From the NCBI GenBank assembly GCA_963923455.1, contig CAWULT010000006.1:10834-74833 (forward strand): 64,000 nucleotides of DNA, read 5' to 3'. A model generated the notes under the pieces. That model ran no database searches and was not told the DNA's origin. It worked only from the letters and a program-made list of their open reading frames with translations. Position 1 is the first letter of the stretch. Every line of letters starts with the position of its first letter. Positions 52,070-61,793 of this stretch are shown here, piece by piece. Source of the DNA: CAWULT01 sp963923455. Its GTDB lineage: Bacteria; Acidobacteriota; Vicinamibacteria; Vicinamibacterales; UBA2999. The position numbers and the translations under genes were made by a program.

Positions 52070-52747
52070 ATGACCTGTCCCCTGTGCCGCCAGCGCAAGG
52101 CCAAGCGGCAGTGCCCGGCGCTCGGCCAGACGATCTGCGCCGTCTGCTGCGCGACGAAGCGCGAGAAGGAGATCGCCTGTCCAGCCACGTGTGCCCACCT
52201 GACGGCTGGCCGTGACCATCCAGCCGCCGTGGTCCGGCGCCAGCAGGAACGCGACGTCGCAGCTCTCCTGCCGTCCATGCGAGGGCTGACCGAGCGTCAG
52301 CAGCAGCTCTACTTTCTGTTCCAGACGGTCATCGCCAGCCAGAAGCCCGACGGGCTGGCCCGCCTGGTCGACCTTGACGTGGCGGAGGGGGCCGCGGCCG
52401 CCGCCGCGACACTCGAGACGGCGGCGCGAGGACTGATCTACGAGCACACGCCGCCATCGGTGCTGGCCCAGCGGCTGGCGCGGGAGTTCCAGGCGCTGCT
52501 GGCGCGCGTGCGGGAACACGGCGCCAAGGTCTTCGACCGGGAAGCGGCCCTCGTGCTGAGGGCCATCGAACGGGGCGCCCGCGAAACCCACGACAGGGCG
52601 CCGGACGCGCCCGACCCCCAGACGGCGTATCTCACCGTGATGGCAAGGCTGCTGCACATCAGCGGCCGCGGCCCGACGCCGGCGGACGGGGCGGACACGG
52701 CCGGCCCTGGCGGCCCGGGCACGCCGGGCTCACTGATCGTGCCGTAG
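52070..52747 (+). CDS. Cysteine-rich N-terminal protein of unknown function
   Basis: A 225-residue protein. Residues 3-43 hold eight cysteines in a pattern C-x2-C-x9-C-x7-C-x2-CC-x10-C-x3-C, which suggests two or more zinc knuckles. The middle (60-190) is helical, with LTERQQQLYFLFQTVIASQK and a second repeat-like region REALVLRAIERGARE. The C-terminus is Gly/Pro-rich. No named family is recognised. It stands between the DksA-like gene and rpmB; RNA or protein binding is only a guess from the zinc knuckles. Confidence 0.6.
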   Translation: MTCPLCRQRKAKRQCPALGQTICAVCCATKREKEIACPATCAHLTAGRDHPAAVVRRQQERDVAALLPSMRGLTERQQQLYFLFQTVIASQKPDGLARLVDLDVAEGAAAAAATLETAARGLIYEHTPPSVLAQRLAREFQALLARVREHGAKVFDREAALVLRAIERGARETHDRAPDAPDPQTAYLTVMARLLHISGRGPTPADGADTAGPGGPGTPGSLIVP

Positions 52748-52753
52748 ACCTGC

Positions 52754-52759
52754 TACAAT
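52754..52759 (+). promoter_or_regulatory. Extended -10 box of rpmB
   Basis: TACAAT preceded by TGC (TGCTACAAT) makes an extended -10 element about 77 bases before the rpmB ATG. There is no good -35 hexamer, as is usual for extended -10 promoters. Confidence 0.45.
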
Positions 52760-52835
52760 TCAGAGTTTGTTCGACGGGCGCCAGGCCCGGCCACGGGTGG
52801 ACGGCGGCCATTCACGAGACAGGACAGAGGATTTC

Positions 52836-53027
52836 ATGGCGAAGCGGTGCGAAATCTGCGACAAGGGCCCGGTGGTCGGCCGGACCGTCTCTCACGCCCA
52901 CAACGTCGGCCCGCGGCGATTCGAGCCGAACCTGCAGTCGGTTCGGGCGCTCGTCAACGGCGCGGTGAAGCGGATGCGTGTCTGCACCCGCTGCCTGCGG
53001 AGCGGCAAAGTCACCAAGGCGGCCTAG
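52836..53027 (+). CDS. rpmB: 50S ribosomal protein L28
   Basis: A 63-residue L28. It begins AKRCEICDKGPVVGRTVSHAHN and ends RVCTRCLRSGKVTKAA; the two CXXC pairs (CEIC, CTRC) make it a zinc-binding C+ form. GACAGAGGA precedes the ATG. Its TAG overlaps the GTG start of ridA (TAGTG). Confidence 0.97.
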   Translation: MAKRCEICDKGPVVGRTVSHAHNVGPRRFEPNLQSVRALVNGAVKRMRVCTRCLRSGKVTKAA

Positions 53028-53407
53028 TGCTGCGAGCGGTGTCCTCGCCCGACGCACCGGGCGCCATCGGACCGTACTCGCCGGCCATCGTGGCCGGCAA
53101 CCTGGTGTTCCTGTCGGGTCAGATTCCGCTCGACCCCGCCACGGGTCAGCTCGTCGACGGCGACGTCGCCGCCCAGACCGATCGCGTGATGCGCAACATC
53201 GCCGCCCTGCTGAAGGCAGCGGGCACCGGGTTCGAGCACGTGGTCCGGACGACGGTGTACCTCGCGGACATGAACGAGTTCGCGGCGATGAACGCCGTGT
53301 ACGGCCAGTACGTGTCGGAGCCGCCACCGGCCCGGGCGACCGTGCAAGTCGCCCGGCTGCCCAGGGACGTCAGGGTCGAAATCGACGCGATCGCAGTTCT
53401 GGCCTAG
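53027..53407 (+). CDS. ridA: RidA-family enamine/imine deaminase
   Basis: A 126-residue YjgF/YER057c/UK114 protein that removes reactive enamine intermediates. It has GAIGPYSPAIVAGNLVFLSGQIPLD at the N-terminus and PPPARATVQVARLPRDVRVEIDAIAV at the C-terminus, containing the conserved Arg and Glu of the active site. The GTG start at 53027 follows from the overlap with the rpmB stop. Confidence 0.93.
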   Translation: MLRAVSSPDAPGAIGPYSPAIVAGNLVFLSGQIPLDPATGQLVDGDVAAQTDRVMRNIAALLKAAGTGFEHVVRTTVYLADMNEFAAMNAVYGQYVSEPPPARATVQVARLPRDVRVEIDAIAVLA

Positions 53408-53420
53408 TCACGCGTCGCCG

Positions 53421-55592
<2,172 letters not shown>

Positions 55593-55714
55593 GAAAACCG
55601 GTGTCTAACCCTACAAGGACGCGGCGCACGGGCCTTATGGGCTATTTCGGGCATCCACCAGACCTGTTGCCACGCCAGCGTCGGTGTCTGGCCATCTTCA
55701 TGATAGCCGGACCC

Positions 55715-55744
55715 TTGACTCGCTCGAAAACCGATCACTATACT
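55715..55744 (+). promoter_or_regulatory. Sigma70 promoter of the TPR lipoprotein gene
   Basis: TTGACT (55715-55720) and TATACT (55739-55744) are separated by 18 bases and lie about 76 bases before the ATG at 55821. Both hexamers match consensus at five of six positions. Confidence 0.65.
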
Positions 55745-55820
55745 GGCGCGTTTACTGGCCTTGACGGCGGGCGTAGGTCCCGCTGCAGCGGTATCTATGG
55801 TTGTTCTGGGGGGGACTACG

Positions 55821-56798
55821 ATGCGGAAGTTTTCGTCACAGGCCGCGCTGTCGGTGATGCTGATCACCGGCGTGGTGGCGGCCGGCTGTAGCCAGGTCGG
55901 CGTCCTGAAGGGCAAGATGGCCTTCAAGGACGCGAATGGGCTGTATCAGGGGCAGGACTACCGCGCAGCGGCAGCCAAGTACGAAGAGGCGCTGACCGAG
56001 TGCGCCGCCGGCGGGGACACCTGCACGAACCCCGACTTGGACGCCGCGTATTTCTTCCTGGGCAACAGCTACGACAACATGTACCGGCCGGCCAAGCGCG
56101 GCGAGGCGGCCAACGACGAGCTGCTGACCAAGGCCATCGCGAACTACAAGAAGTCGGCCTCGGTCGAAACCGACCCGAAGCTGAAGCGCCTCGCGCTCGA
56201 TTACCTGGTCAACGCCTACGGTCCCGACAAGCTGAACGACCCTGCCCAGGCCGAGCCCATCCTCCTGAGCATGATCGAGATGGACCCCAAGGACCCCACC
56301 AGCTACTTCGGCCTGGCCAACATCTACGAGCAGAGCGGCGACTACGAGCGCGCCGAGCAGATGCTCGTCAAGGCCAAGGACGCCAGGCCGACCGACGCCG
56401 CCGTCTACATGCAGCTGGCGGGCTTCTACAACCGGCAGGGTGACTTCGCCAAGACGATGGAAGCGCTGAATTCCCGGGCGCAGCAGGAGCCGACCAACCC
56501 GGAGGCGCACTACACCATCGCCACGTACTACTGGGAGAAGGCCTACCGCGACTTCACGACGCCGGAAGCCGACAAGGTCAAGTACGTCCAGCAGGGCATT
56601 GCGGCCATCGACGAGGCCATCAAGCTGAAGCCGGATTACTTCGAGGCGCTGACCTACAAGAACCTGCTGCTGCGGGTGCAGGCCACCCTCGAGAAGAACC
56701 CGGCCCGGCAGCAGGCGCTGCTCAAGGAGGCCAACGAGTTCCGCGACAGGGCCCAGGAGATCCAGAAGAAGCAGCGCGCCGCTGGCGCCGGCGAGTAG
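55821..56798 (+). CDS. TPR-repeat lipoprotein
   Basis: A 325-residue exported protein. The lipobox is VAAGC (cysteine near residue 20), so Lgt/LspA products in this window would process it. The mature chain consists of TPR repeats, e.g. GLYQGQDYRAAAAKYEEAL, LANIYEQSGDYERAEQMLVKA and LAGFYNRQGDFAKTMEALNSR, forming a helical scaffold for protein contacts at the envelope. GGGGG at 55808-55813 precedes ATG 55821. A strong terminator follows, so the gene is its own unit. Confidence 0.87.
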   Translation: MRKFSSQAALSVMLITGVVAAGCSQVGVLKGKMAFKDANGLYQGQDYRAAAAKYEEALTECAAGGDTCTNPDLDAAYFFLGNSYDNMYRPAKRGEAANDELLTKAIANYKKSASVETDPKLKRLALDYLVNAYGPDKLNDPAQAEPILLSMIEMDPKDPTSYFGLANIYEQSGDYERAEQMLVKAKDARPTDAAVYMQLAGFYNRQGDFAKTMEALNSRAQQEPTNPEAHYTIATYYWEKAYRDFTTPEADKVKYVQQGIAAIDEAIKLKPDYFEALTYKNLLLRVQATLEKNPARQQALLKEANEFRDRAQEIQKKQRAAGAGE

Positions 56799-56843
56799 CC
56801 GCACTCCCCCGGCGGTCCGCCGCTCAAGGCCTTTGGGTATTCG

Positions 56844-56878
56844 GGCCGCCCTCCTCCCAGGAGGGCGGCCTTTTTCTT
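56844..56878 (+). terminator. Intrinsic terminator of the TPR lipoprotein gene
   Basis: GGCCGCCCTCCT (56844-56855) and AGGAGGGCGGCC (56859-56870) form a perfect 12-bp stem with a 3-base loop, followed by TTTTTCTT. It lies 45 bases after the stop codon. Confidence 0.92.
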
Positions 56879-56886
56879 GATAGAAT
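56878..56886 (+). promoter_or_regulatory. Possible extended -10 box of the second receptor gene
   Basis: TGATAGAAT contains an extended -10 (TG-n-TAGAAT) right after the terminator U-run and about 140 bases before the receptor start. No separate -35 is available because the terminator stem occupies that position. Confidence 0.3.
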
Positions 56887-57026
56887 CCTGCACTGCGGGC
56901 AGCTCGTTCCGCCCCGCGCACGTGACCCTGTCGTCACTCGGCTGTCGTACCCCCCGAGTACCGTCGGGTCACCGGACTGTCTCTCGTCCAGTACCCCCCA
57001 GTCGTCTGCCATCTGGAGTTGAGCGA

Positions 57027-60000
57027 ATGAAGCGTTTGTCGAACGTCACGGGATGGACGGGCCTGCCAGCCCTCGCCATCCTTGCGGTCCTCACCGTGCT
57101 CTGGGCCCCGACCCGGCTGCACGCCCAGGGCGTCACCACCGGCGCCGTCGCGGGCATCGTCACCACGACCGACAAGCAGCCGGTGGCTGGCGCCAGCGTG
57201 ATCGCCATCCACCTGCCGTCGGGCACGAGCTACGAGTCGACGACGCGCGCCGACGGCCGCTTCTCGATCCTCGGCATGCGTGTCGGAGGCCCGTACTCGG
57301 TGACGGTGGCCTACGTCGGCGGCAGTGGCACCGCGTTCCAGCCCGAGACGAAGGAGGATGTTTCCGTGACGCTCGGCGTCTCGTCCGACCTGGTCTTCGC
57401 CGTCCGGACGATTGCCGTGAGCGAGACGGTGACGGTGAGCGCCACGGTCGACCCGGTGTTCAGCTCCTCCCGCACGGGCGCCTCGACGGCCGTCGCCCGG
57501 TCGGAGATCGCGACGCTACCCACGGTGACGGCCCGCATCGCCGACATCACCCGGCTGACGCCGCAGGCGAGCGGCAACTCGTTTGCCGGCCAGGACAACC
57601 GCCTCAACAACATCACGGTCGACGGGTCGTCGTTCAACAATGCGTTCGGCCTCGGTGAGGGGCAGCCCGGCGGCCGCACGGGCGTCGCGCCCATCTCGCT
57701 CGAGTCGATCGAGCAGGTGCAGGTCAGCGTGGCGCCCTTCGACGTCCGCCAGGGCAACTTCGTCGGCGCGGCGGTCAACACGGTGACCCGGTCCGGCTCC
57801 AACCAGCTGGTGGGCTCGTTCTACCACCGCTTCCGCAGCAACGACTACGTCGGGACCGAGTCCGCCGGACAGACGGTGAACCCGGGCACCTTCACGTTCC
57901 GCAATACCGGCGGCTGGGCCGGGGGCCCGATCATCAAGAATCGCCTGTTCGCGTTCGGCACCTACGAGAACGAAAAGGACAGCCGGCCGCTGCACACGTT
58001 CGTCGCGAACACGGGCCAGCCGTCGGTTGGCAACGTGACCCGCGTGCCCAAGTCGGAGCTCGATGCGCTGAGCGCCTACCTGTCGTCCAACTTCAAGTAC
58101 AACACCGGCGCCTACGAGAACCTCCCGGCCGACACGCCGGTGAAGCGCTACCTGCTGAGGACCGACTTCAACCTGAACAACCGCAACAAGATCAACTTCC
58201 GGTACACGCAGCTCGACTCCAGCGCGGGGAAGTTCGCGTCGGGCTCCACGAGCGCGGGAATCGGGCGCCCGACCTTCAGCAACAACTGGCTGAACTTCGA
58301 GGCCAGCAACTACGCGCAGCTCGAGAACATCAAGTCGGGCGTCGGCGAGTGGAACTCGGTGATCGGCAACAGCATGTCGAACAGCCTGATCGTCGGCTAC
58401 ACGAAGAACGACGAGAGCCGGCAGGACCCGGGTCCGCTGTTCCCGTTCGTCGACATCCTGGCCCCTGACGGCACGGCCTATATCTCGTTCGGCACGGAGC
58501 CGTTCACGCCGAACAACGAGCTGCGCTACAAGACGCTGCAGTTCCAGGACAACTTCACGAAGTTCACGGCCAAGCACTCGCTGACCTTCGGCATGGCGCT
58601 GCAGAAGTACCAGTCGAACAACGTGTTCTTCAACTGCTGCAAGCAGGGCGCCTACGTCTACAACTCGCTGGTGGACTTCTACACCGACGCCAACGGTTTC
58701 CTGGCGAACCCGAACCGCACGACGTCGCCCGTCACGCTGCGGCGCTACAACGTCCGCTGGATGAACCTGCCCGGCCTCGACAAGCCGACGCAGATCCTGG
58801 ACGCGTGGTACGGCGGCGGCTACGCGCAGGACGAGTGGCGCGTCAAGGCGAACCTGACGGTCACGGCAGGACTGCGCATCGACGTGCCGAACTTCACGAG
58901 CGAGGGCTACCCGAACCCGAACGCCGACGCCTTGACCTTCCGCAACGAGGACGGGTCGCCCGTGCAGTACTCGAGCGGGAAGCTCCCGGGCGCCAACCTG
59001 CTGTGGTCGCCGCGCATCGGGTTCAACTGGGATGTCTACGGCGACCAGCAGATGCAGATTCGCGGCGGCACCGGCGTCTTCACCGGCCAGCCGCTCTACG
59101 TCTGGATCTCGAACCAGCTCGGCAACACGGGCGTGCTGCAGGGGTCGGCCTTCATCGACAACACCACCCTGCGGCCGTTCACGACGAACGTCGACGCGTA
59201 CAAGCCAGCCAACGTCACCGGCGCCGGTGCGGCCAGCTACGAGCTCAACGTCACCGATGAAGGGTTCAAGTTTCCGCAGGTGTGGCGCACGAATCTTGCG
59301 GTCGACCGAAGGCTGCCCTGGGGCGTCACGGGAACGGGCGAGTTCATCTACAACCGGGACGTCAACGGCATCTACTACATCAACGCGAACCTACCGGCGG
59401 CGCAGAGCACGTTCGCGGGCGTTGACAATCGCGGGCGCTGGGTGGGCCCGGCGTGTGGCACCGGAACGCCCGGTCCGTGCGTGAACCGCATCAACAACGT
59501 CCCTGGCAACCAGGTGACCTCCGCCATCGTGATGAAGAACCAGGACGTTGGCCGGTCGTGGAACATCTCGGCCATGCTGTCGAAGTCGGCGGCAGGCCTC
59601 TCGGTTCGCGGTGCCTACAGCTACGGCGACTCGAAGAACACGATCGACCCTGGCTCCACGGCCTTTGCGTCGTGGGCTGGCAACCCCACGCCCAACGACC
59701 CGAACAACCCGGGTCTTGGCCGGTCGGCCGCGGCGCAGGGCCACCGCGTGTTCTGGCAGGCCTCGTACAGCCGCAGCTACTTCGGCTTCGGCTCCACGAC
59801 CGTGTCGGCGTTCTGGGAGGCCAAGCCGAGCCAGAACGGGAGCAACTTCGCATCGACGGTCGGGTACGTGTTCGCGGGTGACATGAACGGCGACAGCGCC
59901 GCGGGGAACGAGCTGATCTACATCCCACGGGATACGTCCGAGATGAACTTCGCGACCTTCACGCTCGGCGGTGTCACCTACACCGCCGAGCAGCAGGCGC

Positions 60001-60413
60001 AGGCGTTCGAGGCCTACATTCGGCAGGACAAGTACCTGAGCGGCCACCGCGGCCAGTACGCGGAACGCGGCGGGATCTTCTACCCGATGGTCAAGCGGAT
60101 GGACTTGAGCATCATCCAGGACGTCTTCAAGAACCTCGGGGGCAAGCGCAACGCCGGCCAGTTCCGGATCGACTTCACGAACTTCGGCAACCTGGTGAAC
60201 TCCAACTGGGGCGCCAGCAGCCGGATGGTGGTCCCGGTCACCGCCGGCGCCGGGGCGCAGATCCTGACCAACCCTGGCGTCGACGCCCAGGGCCGGCCGA
60301 CCTACCGGCTCGCGGTGGTCAACGGTCAGCTCGTGAACAAGACGTTCCAGACCAACACGAACCTGGCCGACGTCTACCAGTTCATGCTCAGCTTCCGCTA
60401 CTCGTTCAACTGA
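57027..60413 (+). CDS. TonB-dependent receptor with N-terminal carboxypeptidase-regulatory-like domain (Oar-like), second copy
   Basis: An 1128-residue outer-membrane protein. The signal peptide ends APTRLHAQG (about residue 34). A carboxypeptidase-regulatory-like domain covers about 37-125 (GAVAGIVTTTDKQPVAGASVI, ADGRFSILGMRVGGPYSV). The plug has ITVDGSSFNNAFGL and IEQVQVSVAPFDVRQGNFVGAAVNT. The barrel ends YQFMLSFRYSFN with terminal Phe-Asn. It is only distantly similar to the receptor at 21166-24438. A pair of cysteines (FFNCCKQG) lies in one loop. No transporter adjoins it. Confidence 0.9.
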   Translation: MKRLSNVTGWTGLPALAILAVLTVLWAPTRLHAQGVTTGAVAGIVTTTDKQPVAGASVIAIHLPSGTSYESTTRADGRFSILGMRVGGPYSVTVAYVGGSGTAFQPETKEDVSVTLGVSSDLVFAVRTIAVSETVTVSATVDPVFSSSRTGASTAVARSEIATLPTVTARIADITRLTPQASGNSFAGQDNRLNNITVDGSSFNNAFGLGEGQPGGRTGVAPISLESIEQVQVSVAPFDVRQGNFVGAAVNTVTRSGSNQLVGSFYHRFRSNDYVGTESAGQTVNPGTFTFRNTGGWAGGPIIKNRLFAFGTYENEKDSRPLHTFVANTGQPSVGNVTRVPKSELDALSAYLSSNFKYNTGAYENLPADTPVKRYLLRTDFNLNNRNKINFRYTQLDSSAGKFASGSTSAGIGRPTFSNNWLNFEASNYAQLENIKSGVGEWNSVIGNSMSNSLIVGYTKNDESRQDPGPLFPFVDILAPDGTAYISFGTEPFTPNNELRYKTLQFQDNFTKFTAKHSLTFGMALQKYQSNNVFFNCCKQGAYVYNSLVDFYTDANGFLANPNRTTSPVTLRRYNVRWMNLPGLDKPTQILDAWYGGGYAQDEWRVKANLTVTAGLRIDVPNFTSEGYPNPNADALTFRNEDGSPVQYSSGKLPGANLLWSPRIGFNWDVYGDQQMQIRGGTGVFTGQPLYVWISNQLGNTGVLQGSAFIDNTTLRPFTTNVDAYKPANVTGAGAASYELNVTDEGFKFPQVWRTNLAVDRRLPWGVTGTGEFIYNRDVNGIYYINANLPAAQSTFAGVDNRGRWVGPACGTGTPGPCVNRINNVPGNQVTSAIVMKNQDVGRSWNISAMLSKSAAGLSVRGAYSYGDSKNTIDPGSTAFASWAGNPTPNDPNNPGLGRSAAAQGHRVFWQASYSRSYFGFGSTTVSAFWEAKPSQNGSNFASTVGYVFAGDMNGDSAAGNELIYIPRDTSEMNFATFTLGGVTYTAEQQAQAFEAYIRQDKYLSGHRGQYAERGGIFYPMVKRMDLSIIQDVFKNLGGKRNAGQFRIDFTNFGNLVNSNWGASSRMVVPVTAGAGAQILTNPGVDAQGRPTYRLAVVNGQLVNKTFQTNTNLADVYQFMLSFRYSFN

Positions 60414-60440
60414 GGCCTGCCGCGCGAGCGGCGCTCGTTC

Positions 60441-60469
60441 GGGCCGGCGCTCCTTCGGGACGCCGGCCC
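60441..60469 (+). terminator. UUCG-loop hairpin after the second receptor gene
   Basis: GGGCCGGCG (60441-60449) pairs with CGCCGGCCC (60461-60469), with TCC-TTCG-GGA extending the inner stem to a stable TTCG tetraloop. The lack of a U-run leaves termination uncertain. Confidence 0.45.
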
Positions 60470-60582
60470 CGCGGTCCAAGGCGATGAGCTTCCGGCCGTC
60501 GGTCAGTCGACTCGCAGCAGTGAGTCTTGGCCTTCCGGGCCCGGCGGAACTGACGTCCACCCCGGTTGAGTAGCACTCGGCT

Positions 60583-61437
60583 TTAGAGTCCGGCGGTTCC
60601 TTTCGCCGTCTTCGTCGCTGCCGTCAATTGCCGCGCGTAGGCGGCGGGCGTCAGCCCGCCGAGTCCCTTCTTTGGTCGCTCTTCGTTGTACTCCCGGCGC
60701 CACGTCTCGATCACGACCTGGGCATGCGCGAGGCTCGTGAACCAGTGCTCGTTCAGGCACTCGTCGCGGAAGCGGCCATTGAACGATTCGATGTAGGCGT
60801 TCTGCGTCGGCTTGCCCGGCTCGATGAGTCGCAGGGTGACGCCCCGGGCGTGCGCCCACGTCAGCATCGCGCGCCCGCAGAACTCCGAGCCGTTGTCGGT
60901 GCGCAGCACGTCGGGCAGGCCGCGCGTGATCGCCAGCGCCTCGAGGACCCGTGTCACGGGCCCGCCGCCGAGCGCCCGCGCCGGCACGACGGCCACGGCT
61001 TCGGTGGTGGCGTCATCGACGATCGTCAGGCACTTCAAGACGCGACCTTCGGCCGTGCGATCGAAGACGAAGTCGGCTGACCAGACCTCGTTCGGTGCCT
61101 GAGGTCTCGCCAGCGGCTGCCGATCGGCCAGCGGCACCTTCTTCCGGCGCCGGCGTCGGACCTGCAGCCGGGCTTCCGCGTAGAGCCGATCGACCCGCTT
61201 GTGATTGACCCGGCGGCCTTCCTGTCGCAGCTTGAGGTAGATCATGCCGGCCCCGTACCGGCGATGTCGGTGCGCCAAGGCCACGATGCGATCGCGCAGG
61301 CCGGGATCGGGATCCGGTCGCGGCACGTACCGCAGCGCAGCGGCGCTCATGCGCACCACCGTCAACGCGCGCCGCTCGCTGAGCCCCTGCGTCACCATCG
61401 CCCGCACCACCTCGCGTCGAGCCGGTGCGGTCACCAC
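60583..61437 (-). CDS. IS3-family transposase OrfB (catalytic part)
   Basis: The DDE integrase half of the transposase, 284 residues as an independent reading frame. Catalytic residues are D122, D181 and E217, with exactly 35 residues between the last two (DD35E). The HTH-like region at 20-60 and RRYGAGMIYLKLRQEGRRVN match IS3 OrfB. It is probably made as an OrfAB fusion by -1 frameshifting at A-AAA-AAG (61443-61437); the nominal GTG at 61437 lies within that heptamer. Confidence 0.95.
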   Translation of the reverse strand: MVTAPARREVVRAMVTQGLSERRALTVVRMSAAALRYVPRPDPDPGLRDRIVALAHRHRRYGAGMIYLKLRQEGRRVNHKRVDRLYAEARLQVRRRRRKKVPLADRQPLARPQAPNEVWSADFVFDRTAEGRVLKCLTIVDDATTEAVAVVPARALGGGPVTRVLEALAITRGLPDVLRTDNGSEFCGRAMLTWAHARGVTLRLIEPGKPTQNAYIESFNGRFRDECLNEHWFTSLAHAQVVIETWRREYNEERPKKGLGGLTPAAYARQLTAATKTAKGTAGL

Positions 61438-61694
61438 TTTTTTCGCAATACCTCTCGGGTCACCTCGATTTCTAGGAGGGACTCCGCGAGGAGCTTCTTG
61501 AGGCGGGTGTTTTCGGTCTCGAGCTCCTTCAGCCGCTTGGCGTCCGACACGCTCATGCCGCCGAACTTGCTCCGCCAGAGGTAGTAGCTGGCGTCCGAGA
61601 ACCCGTGCTTCCGACAGAGGTCCTTGACCGGGATGCCCGCATCGGCCTCCCGCAGGAACCCGACAATCTGTGCTTCCGTGAACCGCTTCTTCAT
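61431..61694 (-). CDS. IS3-family transposase OrfA
   Basis: An 87-residue protein with helix-turn-helix KRFTEAQIVGFLREADAG and PVKDLCRKHGFSDASYYLWR, then a leucine-zipper-like helix (LKELETENTRLKKLLAESLLEIEV). This is the IS407-type OrfA that binds the inverted repeats. Its last sense codons CGA-AAA-AAG-TGG contain the slippery heptamer for the shift into OrfB. Confidence 0.95.
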   Translation of the reverse strand: MKKRFTEAQIVGFLREADAGIPVKDLCRKHGFSDASYYLWRSKFGGMSVSDAKRLKELETENTRLKKLLAESLLEIEVTREVLRKKW

Positions 61695-61793
61695 CGCCCG
61701 ACCCTTTCGCTAGGCCGGACTCTAAACGAAAACGCTACTCAACCGGGGTGGACGTCAGAACCAGGCCAGGCGGCGCCTGCAGGTTCGGCCGCG

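Larger units (their letters stand above)
60551..61757 (-). mobile_element. Complete IS3-family (IS407-like) insertion sequence
   Basis: A 1207-base element. The ends carry inverted repeats starting TGACGTCCACCCCGGTTGAG and running 24 bases perfectly, with a further TTTAGAGTCCGGC block in both ends. The sequence GAAC occurs immediately on both sides (60547-60550 and 61758-61761), a 4-bp target duplication as IS407-group elements make. It encodes OrfA and OrfB with an A-AAA-AAG slippery site between them. Intact repeats and genes suggest a recent, potentially active insertion between the second receptor gene and the histidine kinase gene. Confidence 0.95.

Noticed and set aside
60420..60550. 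Continuation of a transposable element on the left of the IS
   Set aside because: The inverted repeat and the GAAC duplication define the edge at 60551; the left flank is the 3' region of the receptor gene.
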